A stretch of DNA of 64,000 bases from Sphingopyxis sp. Root154 (GCF_001427105.1 NZ_LMGI01000003.1:807467-871466), one strand, 5' to 3'; numbered from the stretch's first letter, positions 17,521 to 27,311 are shown. Notes: generated by a model not told the origin, from the sequence alone. A program made the numbers and translations.

Positions 17521-17887
17521 CGTCCGCCAGAAAGATCAGGCCGCCATCGGCCTCGACACGGCGATAAAAGCAGGACCGACGCCCGGTATGACATGCCGGC
17601 CCCGCGGGCTTGACGCGGAGCAGCAGCGCGTCCTGGTCGCAATCGACCCGCATCTCCACGACGGTCAGGCCGTTGCCCGACGTCTCGCCCTTGCGCCACA
17701 ACGCAGCCCGCGACCGCGACCAGAAATGCGCCTGTCCCGTCGCGCGAGTCTGCTCGATCGCCTCGGCATTCATATGCGCTACCATCAGCAGGATATGCGT
17801 ATCGGCGTCGGTGACGATTGCGGTTACCAGTCCGGCGGCGTCGAAACGCGGAGAAAATCGGTCGGTCGTGTCGCGCTGATCATCCAT
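17507..17887 (-). CDS. hisI: Phosphoribosyl-AMP cyclohydrolase
   Basis: A 126-residue enzyme of histidine biosynthesis that opens the purine ring of phosphoribosyl-AMP. Signatures are [43 protein letters not shown] (metal-binding DCDxD) and [12 protein letters not shown] with the zinc-binding Cys residues. It is the HisI-only form, without the HisE domain. It diverges from purF across about 140 bp. The downstream lipoprotein gene overlaps its end. Confidence 0.95.
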   Translation of the reverse strand: MDDQRDTTDRFSPRFDAAGLVTAIVTDADTHILLMVAHMNAEAIEQTRATGQAHFWSRSRAALWRKGETSGNGLTVVEMRVDCDQDALLLRVKPAGPACHTGRRSCFYRRVEADGGLIFLADDAQG

Positions 17888-18030
17888 AAAGTGCGCTTTA
17901 GAGCAGGTTTGGAGCCACTGTCACGCCGTTGTTCACGCGCACTATGACAAATCGGTGATTAGGGGGGCGACATTTGCGATTGCCGTCCCTATATGCGCCC
18001 CAGTCACTGCCCCCCTGCCCCTGGAATGAC

Positions 18031-19488
18031 ATGCTGACGACCCACCCTTTTGATGACGACAAGCTCCGCGAGGAGTGCGGCGTATTTGGTATTCATGGCG
18101 CCGATAGCGCCGCCGCGGTAGTCGCGCTGGGGCTTCACGCTCTGCAGCACCGTGGACAGGAAGCCGCGGGCATCACTGCCTTCGACGGCAAGGAGTTCCA
18201 CACCCACCGCGCGATGGGCCATGTCGCGGGCAATTTCGACCGCGACGACATCATGCGCCAGCTGCAAGGCGGATCGTCGGTCGGCCATGTCCGCTATTCG
18301 ACCACCGGCGAAACCGCGCTCCGCAACGTCCAGCCCCTGTTCGCCGACCTGTCGACGGGCGGGTTCGCGGTCGCGCATAACGGCAATATTTCCAACGCGA
18401 CGGCGCTCAAGAAGGTGCTCGTCCGCCGCGGTTCGATCTTTCAGTCGACCAGCGATACCGAGGTGATCATCCACCTCGTCGCGACGTCGGCATACCGCTC
18501 GCTGCTCGACCGGTTCATCGACGCATTGAAGCAGGTCGAGGGCGCCTATTCGCTGATCTGCCTGACCGCAGAAGGCATGATCGGCTGCCGCGATCCGCTC
18601 GGCATTCGCCCGCTCGTGATCGGCAAGCTCGGCGATGCGCATATCCTCGCGTCGGAAACCGTCGCGCTCGATGTCGTCGGCGCCGAATTCGTGCGTTCGG
18701 TCGAGCCGGGCGAGCTTGTCATCATCCGTGACGGCCAGCTCACCTCGCACCGCCCCTTCGCCGAACAGTCGGCGCGGCCGTGCATTTTCGAATATGTCTA
18801 TTTCTCGCGCCCCGATTCGATCGTCGACGGAACGAGCGTCTATTCGGTGCGCAAGGCGATCGGCGCCGAACTGGCGCGCGAAAATCCGGTCGATGCCGAC
18901 CTGGTCATCCCGGTTCCCGATTCAGGTACGCCCGCGGCGATCGGCTATGCGCAGGAATCGGGCATTCCGTTCGAACTCGGCATCATTCGCTCGCACTATG
19001 TCGGACGTACCTTCATCCAGCCGGGCGACAAGGTCCGCCACCTCGGCGTGAAATTGAAGCATAACGCCAACCGCGCGCTGATCGCGGGCAAGCGCATCGT
19101 GCTGATCGACGATTCGATCGTGCGCGGCACCACCAGCCTGAAAATCGTGCAGATGATGCGCGATGCAGGTGCGACCGAGGTGCATATGCGCATCGCGAGT
19201 CCGCCGACGCAGCACAGCTGCTTCTATGGCGTCGACACCCCCGAACGCGCCAAATTGCTCGCGGCGCAGATGAGCGTTGGCCAGATGGCGAATTTCATCA
19301 ACGCCGACAGCCTGTCCTTCATCTCGATCGACGGCCTCTATCGCGCACTGGGTGAAGAGAAGCGCAGCAACGACGCGCCGAAATATTGCGACGCCTGCTT
19401 CACCGGCGACTATCCGACCACGCTGACCGATTTCGACGAGCATGGACTGGAAGATCAATTTTCGCTGCTTGCCGAACGGGTTGTCTGA
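18031..19488 (+). CDS. purF: Amidophosphoribosyltransferase
   Basis: A 485-residue enzyme for the first committed step of purine biosynthesis. The N-terminal glutamine amidotransferase domain begins DKLREECGVFGIHG, with the catalytic Cys exposed after removal of a short propeptide, and includes GHVRYSTTG and AHNGNISN. The C-terminal phosphoribosyltransferase has the PRPP loop VLIDDSIVRGTTS. Late Cys residues (YCDACFTGDYPT) fit the family's iron-sulphur type. I chose ATG 18031 (MLTTHPFDDDKLREECG); the longer ORF from 17974 lacks family support. Confidence 0.96.
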   Translation: MLTTHPFDDDKLREECGVFGIHGADSAAAVVALGLHALQHRGQEAAGITAFDGKEFHTHRAMGHVAGNFDRDDIMRQLQGGSSVGHVRYSTTGETALRNVQPLFADLSTGGFAVAHNGNISNATALKKVLVRRGSIFQSTSDTEVIIHLVATSAYRSLLDRFIDALKQVEGAYSLICLTAEGMIGCRDPLGIRPLVIGKLGDAHILASETVALDVVGAEFVRSVEPGELVIIRDGQLTSHRPFAEQSARPCIFEYVYFSRPDSIVDGTSVYSVRKAIGAELARENPVDADLVIPVPDSGTPAAIGYAQESGIPFELGIIRSHYVGRTFIQPGDKVRHLGVKLKHNANRALIAGKRIVLIDDSIVRGTTSLKIVQMMRDAGATEVHMRIASPPTQHSCFYGVDTPERAKLLAAQMSVGQMANFINADSLSFISIDGLYRALGEEKRSNDAPKYCDACFTGDYPTTLTDFDEHGLEDQFSLLAERVV

Positions 19489-19492
19489 CGCA

Positions 19493-20227
19493 ATGAATAC
19501 GACGTCTAAAGAACTGGCGGGCCAAGTCGCGCTCGTCACGGGGGCGAGCCGTGGGATCGGCGAAGCGATCGCCGAATCGCTGGCTGCACGCGGCGCGCAT
19601 GTCGTGATCACCGCGCGCACCGCGGGCGGGCTCGAGGACCTCGAAGACCGAATCCACGAAGCCGGCGGCAGCGCCACGATCGCCCCGCTCGACCTGACCG
19701 ATGGCGACAGCATCGCGCGCCTCGCAAGCGCGATCGCCGAACGCTGGCAGCAGCTCGACATGCTCGTGCTCAACGCCGCTATGCTCGGCACGCTGACTCC
19801 GGTTGCGGCAATCGACGGCAAGGAGTTCAACAAGCTGCTGACGCTGAACCTGATCGCGCAGCAGGCGTTGATCGCCAATTTCGATCCGCTGCTGCGCCGC
19901 GCCGCAAACGGCCGGCTGGTCGCATTGTCGAGCGGCGTCGCGCGCGAGCCGCGCGCCTATTGGGGCGCCTATGCGGCATCGAAGGCGGCGTTCGAAACGC
20001 TCGTCACCAGCTATGGCGCCGAAATGCGCAATATCTCGACCGTGCGCACGGCGATCCTCGATCCCGGCGGCACGCGGACGCAGATGCGCGCGCGCGCCTA
20101 TCCGGGTGAAGACCCACAGAGCATCAAGGATCCGGCGGCGGTCGGCGAGTTTGTCGCCAAGCTGATGGTCGAAGGTTTCGATAGCACCGCCTTTCACGCG
20201 CTGCCCAAGGTCATGGAAAAAGCTTAA
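19493..20227 (+). CDS. Short-chain dehydrogenase/reductase
   Basis: A 244-residue classical SDR. The nucleotide-binding GASRGIGEA follows LAGQVALVTG near the N-terminus, NAAM replaces the usual NNAG segment, and the active site reads ALSSGVA followed by YWGAYAASK (YxxxK). The substrate is unknown. It starts 4 bp after the purF stop, so it is probably in the same transcript. VVITARTAGG after the first strand suggests NADP(H). Confidence 0.9.
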   Translation: MNTTSKELAGQVALVTGASRGIGEAIAESLAARGAHVVITARTAGGLEDLEDRIHEAGGSATIAPLDLTDGDSIARLASAIAERWQQLDMLVLNAAMLGTLTPVAAIDGKEFNKLLTLNLIAQQALIANFDPLLRRAANGRLVALSSGVAREPRAYWGAYAASKAAFETLVTSYGAEMRNISTVRTAILDPGGTRTQMRARAYPGEDPQSIKDPAAVGEFVAKLMVEGFDSTAFHALPKVMEKA

Positions 20228-20287
20228 CGCCATCTTTGTTTTCCTGCGCTAAGACGCTCGCATAAGAGGGTTTGCAAGGGCGCGGGA

Positions 20288-20674
20288 ATGACCAAGGATA
20301 TTTTGCGAACGGCAATTGCCGCGGTGATCGGTATTGTCGTCGCGTTCGGGCTGATCTGGCTCGCGCAATATGCCGGCAGCGAGATTTCGCCCGACGTTTA
20401 CGACCCGAACAGCGGCGAAGTCCTGATCCCGATCGGATCGACGATCGCGCTGATTGTCGGCTGGTTCATCGGCACCTTTGGCGGCGGCTGGTTCGCGATG
20501 CGCATTTCGGCGGGCACCGGCGCAGGCTGGATCGTCGCCGGCGCGGTGATCGGCGCGGCGCTGTACCGCGCCGTCACGCTGGCCGACACCTGGTGGATCA
20601 TGGGGCTGGGCGTAGCCGTCCCGCTTGTCGCGGTGTGGCTGGCCCAGCGAGCAACGGCAACTGCCGTCGACTGA
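20288..20674 (+). CDS. Small membrane protein of unknown function
   Basis: A 128-residue protein with about four membrane segments: 9-29, 46-67 (interrupted by Gly-rich GTFGGGW), 75-97 and 103-122. It is Gly- and Ala-rich and resembles small sphingomonad membrane proteins; no function is known to me. A gcgcgggaATG context gives a weak ribosome binding site. It is convergent with the serine hydrolase gene. Confidence 0.75.
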   Translation: MTKDILRTAIAAVIGIVVAFGLIWLAQYAGSEISPDVYDPNSGEVLIPIGSTIALIVGWFIGTFGGGWFAMRISAGTGAGWIVAGAVIGAALYRAVTLADTWWIMGLGVAVPLVAVWLAQRATATAVD

Positions 20675-20687
20675 CCGGAAACGGGGC

Positions 20688-21860
20688 TTAGCGCCTCGCT
20701 TCCTTGTCCACAGCGACCTGCACACTCTTGTAGAACGCCTCGCGCGCCGCTCCGACACCTTCCGGATCGGTCGCGGTCGGCCAGTTGCCGTTCGAGGCGA
20801 TCACCAGCTTGCGCTTGGGATCAATGAAGATGCCCTGCCCGAAAATGCCCTGTGCAGCGAAGCTGCTATCGTCGTTCGTCCACCATTGATAGCCATAGCC
20901 GCGGCCCGGCAGGTCGATGCCCGCCTGCTTCGTCGTCGCCGCGGGCAACCAGTCGTCGGGTAGCACCTTCTTGCCGCCCGCGACCCCGCCGTTCAGGATG
21001 AATTGGCCGAAGCGTGCATAATCCCTGAGGCTTGCCGACATGCAGCAGCCGCTGATCTCATGCCCCGTCGCGCCGAGCATCCACACCGCGTCCTGCTCCA
21101 TGCCGAAGGGTTTCCAGATCTTTTCGGACAGATATTGCGATAGAGTCTTGCCCGTCGCGCTTGACACGAGCACGCCGATCAAATTGGTCTCGCCGGTCTT
21201 GTAGACCCACTTCGACCCCGCGGGCGCTTCGCGCAGCAAGGTTTTCATATAGCTGACCGTTATGTCTTCGCCGGCAACCGGCTTTTGCATATTGAACAGC
21301 GCGACGTCGGACTTGGGATCGGTATAATCCTCGTTCCATTTGACGCCCGAGGTCATGGTGAGCAACTGCTTCACCGACACATCGTCATAGGCCGAGCCCT
21401 TGAGGCCAGGGATATAGACGGTGACCTTATCGTCGAGGCTCTTGATATAGCCGTCCTTCACCGCGGCGCCGACAAGCGTCGAGGTGAAGCTTTTCGCAAC
21501 AGAGAAGCTCGTCCAGCGCCCCGCGGCGCCATAGCCGAGTGCATATTTTTCGAGGCGGATCTTGCCGTCCTGAACGATGATCAGCCCCGCGTTGCGCTGC
21601 TTCGCCATATGAGCGTCGACATCGCCAAGGTCGATCGGCTTGCCCTGCGGCAGCGGATAGACGGTGCCGCCGGCCGCGACCGTGTTGACCACGACCTTGG
21701 GGACCGTCTCCATCGTGCGGAAGGCAGCGTCGCGTTGATCCTGGGTCCAGAACAGCACATTCAGATCCTTTGGCAGTTTATCGGCGGTCTCGGTGGGTGC
21801 GGGCGCGCTGCACCCCGCCGCCGCGGTGCACAGCAGCACCGCCGCCAATAATCTTCGCAT
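20688..21860 (-). CDS. Beta-lactamase-family serine hydrolase, lipoprotein
   Basis: A 390-residue protein with a lipoprotein signal (LLCTAAAGCSA, Cys17) and a class C beta-lactamase/esterase fold. The catalytic SVAK (SxxK) is at 120-123, in WTSFSVAKSFTSTLVG; YKTGETN is the probable Tyr motif, and YGYQWWTND and FGQGIFIDP are typical of the family. Such enzymes are esterases, peptidases or penicillin-recognising proteins; there is no reason to call this one a resistance enzyme. The ATG at 21860 is chosen because it starts the signal peptide; the ORF runs 75 codons further upstream into the neighbouring gene. Confidence 0.9.
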   Translation of the reverse strand: MRRLLAAVLLCTAAAGCSAPAPTETADKLPKDLNVLFWTQDQRDAAFRTMETVPKVVVNTVAAGGTVYPLPQGKPIDLGDVDAHMAKQRNAGLIIVQDGKIRLEKYALGYGAAGRWTSFSVAKSFTSTLVGAAVKDGYIKSLDDKVTVYIPGLKGSAYDDVSVKQLLTMTSGVKWNEDYTDPKSDVALFNMQKPVAGEDITVSYMKTLLREAPAGSKWVYKTGETNLIGVLVSSATGKTLSQYLSEKIWKPFGMEQDAVWMLGATGHEISGCCMSASLRDYARFGQFILNGGVAGGKKVLPDDWLPAATTKQAGIDLPGRGYGYQWWTNDDSSFAAQGIFGQGIFIDPKRKLVIASNGNWPTATDPEGVGAAREAFYKSVQVAVDKEARR

Positions 21861-21879
21861 GCCTCTCTCCCCCCTGTTT

Positions 21880-23166
21880 TCAGGCTGTCTTTTCAAGCGT
21901 GACTTGCGCGACGTCGATGCCGCCGCCGCGAAAGCCCCCCTCGCAATATTGCAGATAATAACGCCAGAGCCGCACGAACCGCGCGTCGAACCCCGGCGGC
22001 AGTTGATCGGCCGCGACCGCCGCGTCGAAGCTTTCGCGCCACCGGCGGAGCGTTTCGGCATAGTCGCCGCCGAACCGATGCACATCGCGCCACGCGAGGC
22101 CGCGTGCTTCGGCCAGCACGCGGAAGCGGCTTTCCGAGATCAGGCAGCCGCCCGGGAAGATATAGGCCTGGATGAAATCGCTGCTCGCCGCATAGCGTTC
22201 GAACAGCGCGTCGTTGATCAATATATACTGGATCGCCGCCTTGCCGCCGGGACGCAGCAGCCGCGCGATCGCGTCGAGATAGGTGGGCCAATAAGCCTCG
22301 CCGACTGCCTCCACCATTTCGACGCTGGCGATGGCGTCATACGGTCCCTGCGCGTCACGATAATCGCAGATTTCGATGCGCGAGCGATCCGACAGATCGA
22401 CCGCAGCGAGCCGCGCATCGGCGATTTCGGCCTGCGCGGGCGACAAAGTGATGCCAGTATAGAGCACGTCGTGGCGTTCGACCGCACGCTCAGCGAGCGC
22501 CCCCCAGCCGCAGCCGATCTCAAGCAGCCGGCTTCCTGAACGCAGGTCTAGCCGATCGAGGATCGCATCGACCTTTGCCGCCTGCGCCTCCTCGAGGGAC
22601 TGGCCGGGATCGGTGAATAAGGCGCTCGAATAGTTCATGCTCGGATCGAGCCACAACCGGTAGAAATCATTGCCCAAATCATAGTGGGCATGGATGTTCC
22701 GCTTCGCACCACGCCGATCGTTGTGATGGAGCGCGTGGATCGCCTTGTTCAGCCAGCGCCACGGACCATGCGCGCGCGCGACACTGCCCAGGGCTTCACC
22801 ATTGCGCATGAACAGGTCGAACAAAGGCACCGGATCGGGCGACGACCATTCGTCGGCTTCCCAAGCGCGATACCAGCCCACCGAACCCGACAGCGCCAGC
22901 CTCGCGAGCGAGGCCCAGCTGTGGAGATGGACGACCGCGACCGGCCCCTTGCCGCGCCCGCCTAGCAGACGCACGCTGCCGTCAGGCAAATGGCTCTCGA
23001 TCGTTCCCTGGGCGAGCCCGGCGTCGATCCGGTCGAGCATGCGGTGAAAGAGGCTCGCGGGCGCCAGCGCGATCAGCCGCGCCATGCCGCCGCCCGAGCG
23101 ATAGGCACGGTCGGCGCGGAGCAGTTCCTTACCGCGGCGCGGGCTGACATGCGTGTTCATTGACAT
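21880..23166 (-). CDS. Cyclopropane-fatty-acyl-phospholipid synthase family methyltransferase
   Basis: A 428-residue SAM-dependent methyltransferase. HYDLGNDFYRLWLDPSMNYSSALF is the lipid-substrate signature of cyclopropane-fatty-acid synthases, LEIGCGWGALAE the SAM-binding motif, and SVEMVEAVGE and YIFPGG further family marks. It would add a methylene bridge to unsaturated acyl chains of membrane lipids. The N-terminal 130 residues form the usual extra domain. Its stop lies 20 bp upstream of the serine hydrolase start, so both could share a transcript. Confidence 0.92.
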   Translation of the reverse strand: MSMNTHVSPRRGKELLRADRAYRSGGGMARLIALAPASLFHRMLDRIDAGLAQGTIESHLPDGSVRLLGGRGKGPVAVVHLHSWASLARLALSGSVGWYRAWEADEWSSPDPVPLFDLFMRNGEALGSVARAHGPWRWLNKAIHALHHNDRRGAKRNIHAHYDLGNDFYRLWLDPSMNYSSALFTDPGQSLEEAQAAKVDAILDRLDLRSGSRLLEIGCGWGALAERAVERHDVLYTGITLSPAQAEIADARLAAVDLSDRSRIEICDYRDAQGPYDAIASVEMVEAVGEAYWPTYLDAIARLLRPGGKAAIQYILINDALFERYAASSDFIQAYIFPGGCLISESRFRVLAEARGLAWRDVHRFGGDYAETLRRWRESFDAAVAADQLPPGFDARFVRLWRYYLQYCEGGFRGGGIDVAQVTLEKTA

Positions 23167-23237
23167 CTTCCTGCCTCAAACGCATCGCGCTGACAATCGG
23201 TTGAAACACGCGGCGCCATGACGTCGCGCGGACCCGC

Positions 23238-24191
23238 TCATTCGGGATGGCTGGCGGTGTCGGGCGCGGTCAGGCGGACCTGGAACCGGTCGCGCGCGAG
23301 CGGGTGCATGAAACGCTGGTCGCGCAGCAGGATCGCATCGCCATCCCTTTGCGCCACGGGCATTCGCGACCAGAACAGGAAAGCGCGCGCCGCGGGATCG
23401 GCCTTGACCCACGTCGCGAGGCGCGGATCGTCCATGCCGGTCGGTGCACCGGTCAGATCGACTTCGCCGCCGGCGCCCGGAACGAAGCTTGCGGTGCCGT
23501 AGCGGTCGGCGGTCCGCCAGAAGATATCGCGTTTCCAGAAGGCGAACGGCGGCGGGCTCGCGACGACGAGCGCATCCTTCTGACCACCCGCCTCAAGCGC
23601 GCGCGACGCCATGCGCTCGGCAGCGCCGGTGATGAGGCCATTGGCGAAGATATAGGCGCATACGGCGGTGAATCCGATCCATGCCGGGCGCCGCCAGTTC
23701 GCCGCTGCGCGCCGTTCGCCGCGCAGCGACAGCCAGACCGACATAGCGAGTGCGATCCAAATCCACAGGTCGATGATGAAGATGCTGTCGCCATAGAACC
23801 AGCGGTGACTGAACGGTTCGAGCAGCCGGATGCCGTAATTGTTGAGCCAGTCGAGCGCGGGGTGGCTGAAGCAACCGACATAGGCGAGCGCGAGCAGCCA
23901 GCCCTTGTCGACCGGAAGCCGCTCCGCCGGTCTTTTGCCGCGCCGGCCCTGCCAGTGGTCGAAGGTGAGCATCAGCCCCCACAGGATGATCGGCAGCACC
24001 AGCAGCGCGATCGGCCCGTGGGTGATCCCGCGCCGCATCGATAGCGATTCGATGCCATAGATCGCGCAGGCCGCGTCGATATCGGGCAGGTTCGCCGCGA
24101 TGATCAGCGTCGGCATTGCCAGGCCGGTCTTTTTCTTGAGCCCCATCTGGCCAAGAACCGCCCCGACGAAGCTGTGCGTCAGATTGTCCAT
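23238..24191 (-). CDS. Membrane-bound metal-dependent hydrolase (YdjM/DUF457-like)
   Basis: A 317-residue membrane protein beginning MDNLTHSFVGAVLGQMGLKKKTG. The His and Asp of NLTHS, NLPDID, RRGITHGP and SHPALDWLNNYG are the conserved putative metal ligands of this family. Several membrane helices lie between residues 60 and 190; the C-terminal 120 residues are soluble. The biochemical role of the family is poorly known (phospholipase-like activity has been suggested for relatives). It stands alone between the methyltransferase and korB. Confidence 0.88.
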   Translation of the reverse strand: MDNLTHSFVGAVLGQMGLKKKTGLAMPTLIIAANLPDIDAACAIYGIESLSMRRGITHGPIALLVLPIILWGLMLTFDHWQGRRGKRPAERLPVDKGWLLALAYVGCFSHPALDWLNNYGIRLLEPFSHRWFYGDSIFIIDLWIWIALAMSVWLSLRGERRAAANWRRPAWIGFTAVCAYIFANGLITGAAERMASRALEAGGQKDALVVASPPPFAFWKRDIFWRTADRYGTASFVPGAGGEVDLTGAPTGMDDPRLATWVKADPAARAFLFWSRMPVAQRDGDAILLRDQRFMHPLARDRFQVRLTAPDTASHPE

Positions 24192-24229
24192 GCCGAGCTA
24201 TAGGTCCGACGCGCGGTGCCGCGGCAAGA

Positions 24230-25267
24230 TCAGAGTTCGGGCCCGCCCTCGGTGACCGTCCAGGTCTGCCCTTTCTTGAGCAGGCTCTGGAGATCGGCCG
24301 TCTTGCCTTCAGCCGCCGCCTTGTTCTGGCGAACGACATCGGCCTCAAAAGTCGGGCGCGGGTCGTCGTAGAGGACGCCGAGCGCCATCGGGAATTCGCC
24401 GAAGCGCATCTCAACGAGCATGTGCGCTACGCTGCGGTTGGTGACGTCGTGGACAATCACACCCGCAGCCTGCCAGTCGCCATCGACGACATCGACGGTC
24501 TTGAGATGCAGCGCCTCGGCGTCGAGCGCTATGCCCTTGGTCCCCTTGGCGTAGATCATCGGCTCGCCCTGCTTGAGCCAGAGCTGGCGATCCTCGGCAC
24601 CCTTTGGTGCCGCGAAATCCTCGAACACGTCTTTGTTATAGACGATACAATTCTGAAAAATCTCGATAAAAGCTGCCCCCTTATGGGCGTGTGCTGCCTT
24701 CAGCACGTTCGGGAGCTCCTTCGACACGTCGAAGCCGCGTGCAACAAAGCGCGCCCCGGCGCCGAGCGCGAAAGCCGCGGGCTGCGCGGGGCGGTCGACC
24801 GAACCATAAGGCGTCGACGGGCTCGTCGTCCCGACGCGGCTGGTCGGAGAATATTGCCCTTTGGTCAGGCCGTAAATCTCGTTGTTGAACAGCATGATCT
24901 GGCAATCGAGATTGCGGCGGATCAGGTGCATCGTGTGGTTGCCGCCGATCGACAGCCCGTCGCCGTCGCCGGTAACGATCCACACATCGAGGTTCGGATT
25001 GGCGAGCTTCAGCCCCGTCGCGAACGCCGGCGCGCGGCCGTGGATCGTGTGGAAGCCATACGTTTCCATATAATAGGGGAAGCGTGACGAGCAGCCGATG
25101 CCGCTGATAAACACGGTATTCTCGGGCGCAGTGCCGATTTCGGGCATCGTGCGCTGCACCGCCTTCAGGATCGCATAGTCGCCGCAACCGGGACACCAGC
25201 GGACTTCCTGATCGGTTTCCCAATCCTTGAGCGTCGTCGTCCGCGCGATGGTTGTCATCTCGTTCAC
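24230..25267 (-). CDS. korB: 2-oxoacid:ferredoxin oxidoreductase, beta subunit
   Basis: A 345-residue thiamine-diphosphate subunit. WCPGCGDYAIL near residue 25 and GDGDGLSIGGNH (TPP/Mg-binding GDGxx...N) are the main signatures, with NNEIYGLTKGQYSPTS following. With KorA it would oxidise 2-oxoglutarate (or another 2-oxoacid) to the acyl-CoA, reducing ferredoxin. Substrate assignment is by family similarity to the aerobic KorAB type. It overlaps korA by four bases, so the pair is translationally coupled. Confidence 0.92.
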   Translation of the reverse strand: MNEMTTIARTTTLKDWETDQEVRWCPGCGDYAILKAVQRTMPEIGTAPENTVFISGIGCSSRFPYYMETYGFHTIHGRAPAFATGLKLANPNLDVWIVTGDGDGLSIGGNHTMHLIRRNLDCQIMLFNNEIYGLTKGQYSPTSRVGTTSPSTPYGSVDRPAQPAAFALGAGARFVARGFDVSKELPNVLKAAHAHKGAAFIEIFQNCIVYNKDVFEDFAAPKGAEDRQLWLKQGEPMIYAKGTKGIALDAEALHLKTVDVVDGDWQAAGVIVHDVTNRSVAHMLVEMRFGEFPMALGVLYDDPRPTFEADVVRQNKAAAEGKTADLQSLLKKGQTWTVTEGGPEL

Positions 25268-27126
25268 TTGAGTGCCTCCTCGATGGCGGCTTCGATTTCG
25301 GCGATGGTGAAGGGCTGGCCCGACACCTTGTTCACCGGCTTGGCGTCGACCAGATACTGGTCGCGCAGCACGGTCTTGAGCTGGCCGGTGTTCATCTCGG
25401 GTACGATCACGCGGTCATAGCTTTTCAGCAGCTCACCAAGATTGGCGGGCAGCGGCCAGATATGGCGGATATGGATGTGGCTGACGTCCAAACCCTCGGC
25501 GCGCTTGCGGCGCACCGCCTGATGGATCGGGCCAAAGGTCGAGCCCCAGCCGACGACCGCGAGCTTGCCGCCCTCGGCGCCGAGTTCGACGACCTGGTCG
25601 GGCACCTTGATGCCGTCGATCTTGTCCTTGCGGATATCGGTCATCGCCTGATGATTTTCGGGGGCATAGTTGATGTGCCCGGTGTCGAGTTCCTTCTCGA
25701 TCCCGCCGATGCGGTGCAGGAGCCCCGGCGTACCGGGCTTCACCCAGGGACGTTTGAGATTTTCGTCGCGGCCATAGGGTTTGAACCCGCCTTCGGGCGC
25801 TTCGGTGAGGAATTCGACCGGGAAGGCATCATAAGTCGTGAGATCCGGCACGGCCCAGGGCTCGGCGGCGTTCGCGATATAGCCGTCGGTCAGCAGCATC
25901 ACCGGGGTCATATATTGCACCGCGATGCGCACCGCCTCGATCGCGCATTCGAACGCGTCGCCGGGCGAGCGCGCGGCGACGACGGGCATCGGCGCGTCGC
26001 CGTTGCGGCCGTAAACCGCCTGATACAGATCGGACTGCTCGGTCTTCGTCGGCAGGCCGGTCGAGGGGCCGCCGCGCTGCGAGTTGACGATGACGAGCGG
26101 CAGCTCGGTCATGATCGCAAGGCCCATCGCCTCGCCCTTCAGGGCGATCCCGGGGCCCGACGAGCTGGTGACGCCGAGCGATCCCGCATAGCTGGCGCCG
26201 ATCGCCGAGCAGATGGCAGCGATTTCGTCCTCGGCCTGGAAGGTCGTGACGTCATATTCCTTGAGCCGCGACAGGTGATGCAAGATCGCCGAGGCGGGCG
26301 TGATCGGATAGCCGCCGAAGAACATCGGCAGCCTGGCAAGCTGCGCGCCCGCAACGAGCCCGAACGCAATGCCTTCTGCACCGGTCAGCGTGCGATAGAG
26401 ACCGGGTGCCACCGGTGCGGGGTCGACATGATGCTGCTTGAGCGGACCCGCGAGTTCGGCGGTCTCGCCATAGGCATGGCCCGCATTGAGCGCGGCGACG
26501 TTCGCGGCGGCGAGGTCGGGCGCCTTGGCGAATTTCGCATTGAGCCAGTCGATCAGCGGCTGGCGGTCTCGGTCGAACATCCAGAGCGAGAGCCCCAGCG
26601 TCCACATATTCTTGCAGCGCAAGGCTTCCTTGTTGCCGAGCCCGAAGGGCTTGACCGCGTCCATCGTCAGCTGGCTGATGTTGAGCTTGAGGAGCTGCCA
26701 TTTGGCGAGGCTGCCGTCGTCGAGCGGGTTTGCGTCATATTTCGCCTTGGCGAGGTTGCGGTCGTTGAACTCGCCCTCGTCGGCGATGATCAGGCCGCCC
26801 TGCTTCAATTGCGGCACGTTGGTCTTGAGCGCCGCGGGGTTCATCGCGACGAGCACGTCAGGCGCGTCGCCCGCGGTGTCGATCGCCGACGATCCGAAAT
26901 TGATCTGGAACGCCGATACCCCGAACAGCGTGCCCTGCGGCGCGCGGATTTCGGCGGGGAAATCGGGGAAGGTCGCAAAGTCGTTGCCGGCAAGCGCCGA
27001 CGAAAGGGTAAACTGACCGCCGGTCAGTTGCATCCCGTCGCCACTGTCCCCGGCAAATCGCACCACTACCGCATCCGAAAGGGGGGACTGCCGTTTGTCG
27101 GCCTGGTCCACTACCGCTGTCGCCAT
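25264..27126 (-). CDS. korA: 2-oxoacid:ferredoxin oxidoreductase, alpha (fused gamma-alpha) subunit
   Basis: A 620-residue protein with an N-terminal gamma domain (VVVRFAGDSGDGMQLTGGQFT) fused to the alpha pyrimidine-binding domain (YPITPASAILHHLSRL, FQAEDEIAAICSAIGASYAG, TSSSGPGIALKGEAMGLA). This fused form is typical of the two-subunit KorAB of aerobes. Start ATG 27126 (MATAVVDQADKRQ) is preceded by an AGAGGA-like sequence on the minus strand; the ORF's longer reading to 27333 has no support. No ferredoxin gene is adjacent. Confidence 0.92.
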   Translation of the reverse strand: MATAVVDQADKRQSPLSDAVVVRFAGDSGDGMQLTGGQFTLSSALAGNDFATFPDFPAEIRAPQGTLFGVSAFQINFGSSAIDTAGDAPDVLVAMNPAALKTNVPQLKQGGLIIADEGEFNDRNLAKAKYDANPLDDGSLAKWQLLKLNISQLTMDAVKPFGLGNKEALRCKNMWTLGLSLWMFDRDRQPLIDWLNAKFAKAPDLAAANVAALNAGHAYGETAELAGPLKQHHVDPAPVAPGLYRTLTGAEGIAFGLVAGAQLARLPMFFGGYPITPASAILHHLSRLKEYDVTTFQAEDEIAAICSAIGASYAGSLGVTSSSGPGIALKGEAMGLAIMTELPLVIVNSQRGGPSTGLPTKTEQSDLYQAVYGRNGDAPMPVVAARSPGDAFECAIEAVRIAVQYMTPVMLLTDGYIANAAEPWAVPDLTTYDAFPVEFLTEAPEGGFKPYGRDENLKRPWVKPGTPGLLHRIGGIEKELDTGHINYAPENHQAMTDIRKDKIDGIKVPDQVVELGAEGGKLAVVGWGSTFGPIHQAVRRKRAEGLDVSHIHIRHIWPLPANLGELLKSYDRVIVPEMNTGQLKTVLRDQYLVDAKPVNKVSGQPFTIAEIEAAIEEALK

Positions 27127-27311
27127 TTTCTCTTCTGCCTCAAATCTTGCGAACCTGTGACATCGGCCTAGGCCCGTGCGCGCCAAGCCGCAATTGAGAA
27201 AAAATTGTGCGCTGCAAAGGGTGATGCACAGGGTGAGTTTCATTTCGGGATTGAATTTGCCCCGCCGATACCGAATAGCGTGGTGAAAACAGCGATCAGG
27301 GAGAGACGCAG

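Noticed and set aside
17888..18030. A purine riboswitch before purF
   Set aside because: No conserved aptamer core or terminator hairpin could be drawn in the 140-bp hisI/purF gap.
20688..21860. Antibiotic-resistance beta-lactamase
   Set aside because: SxxK and fold are shared with esterases and peptidases; lipoprotein form and motif spacing give no support for a resistance enzyme.
25252..27171. A 639-codon plus-strand open frame
   Set aside because: Exact antisense of korA, with no domain; korA carries all expected signatures.
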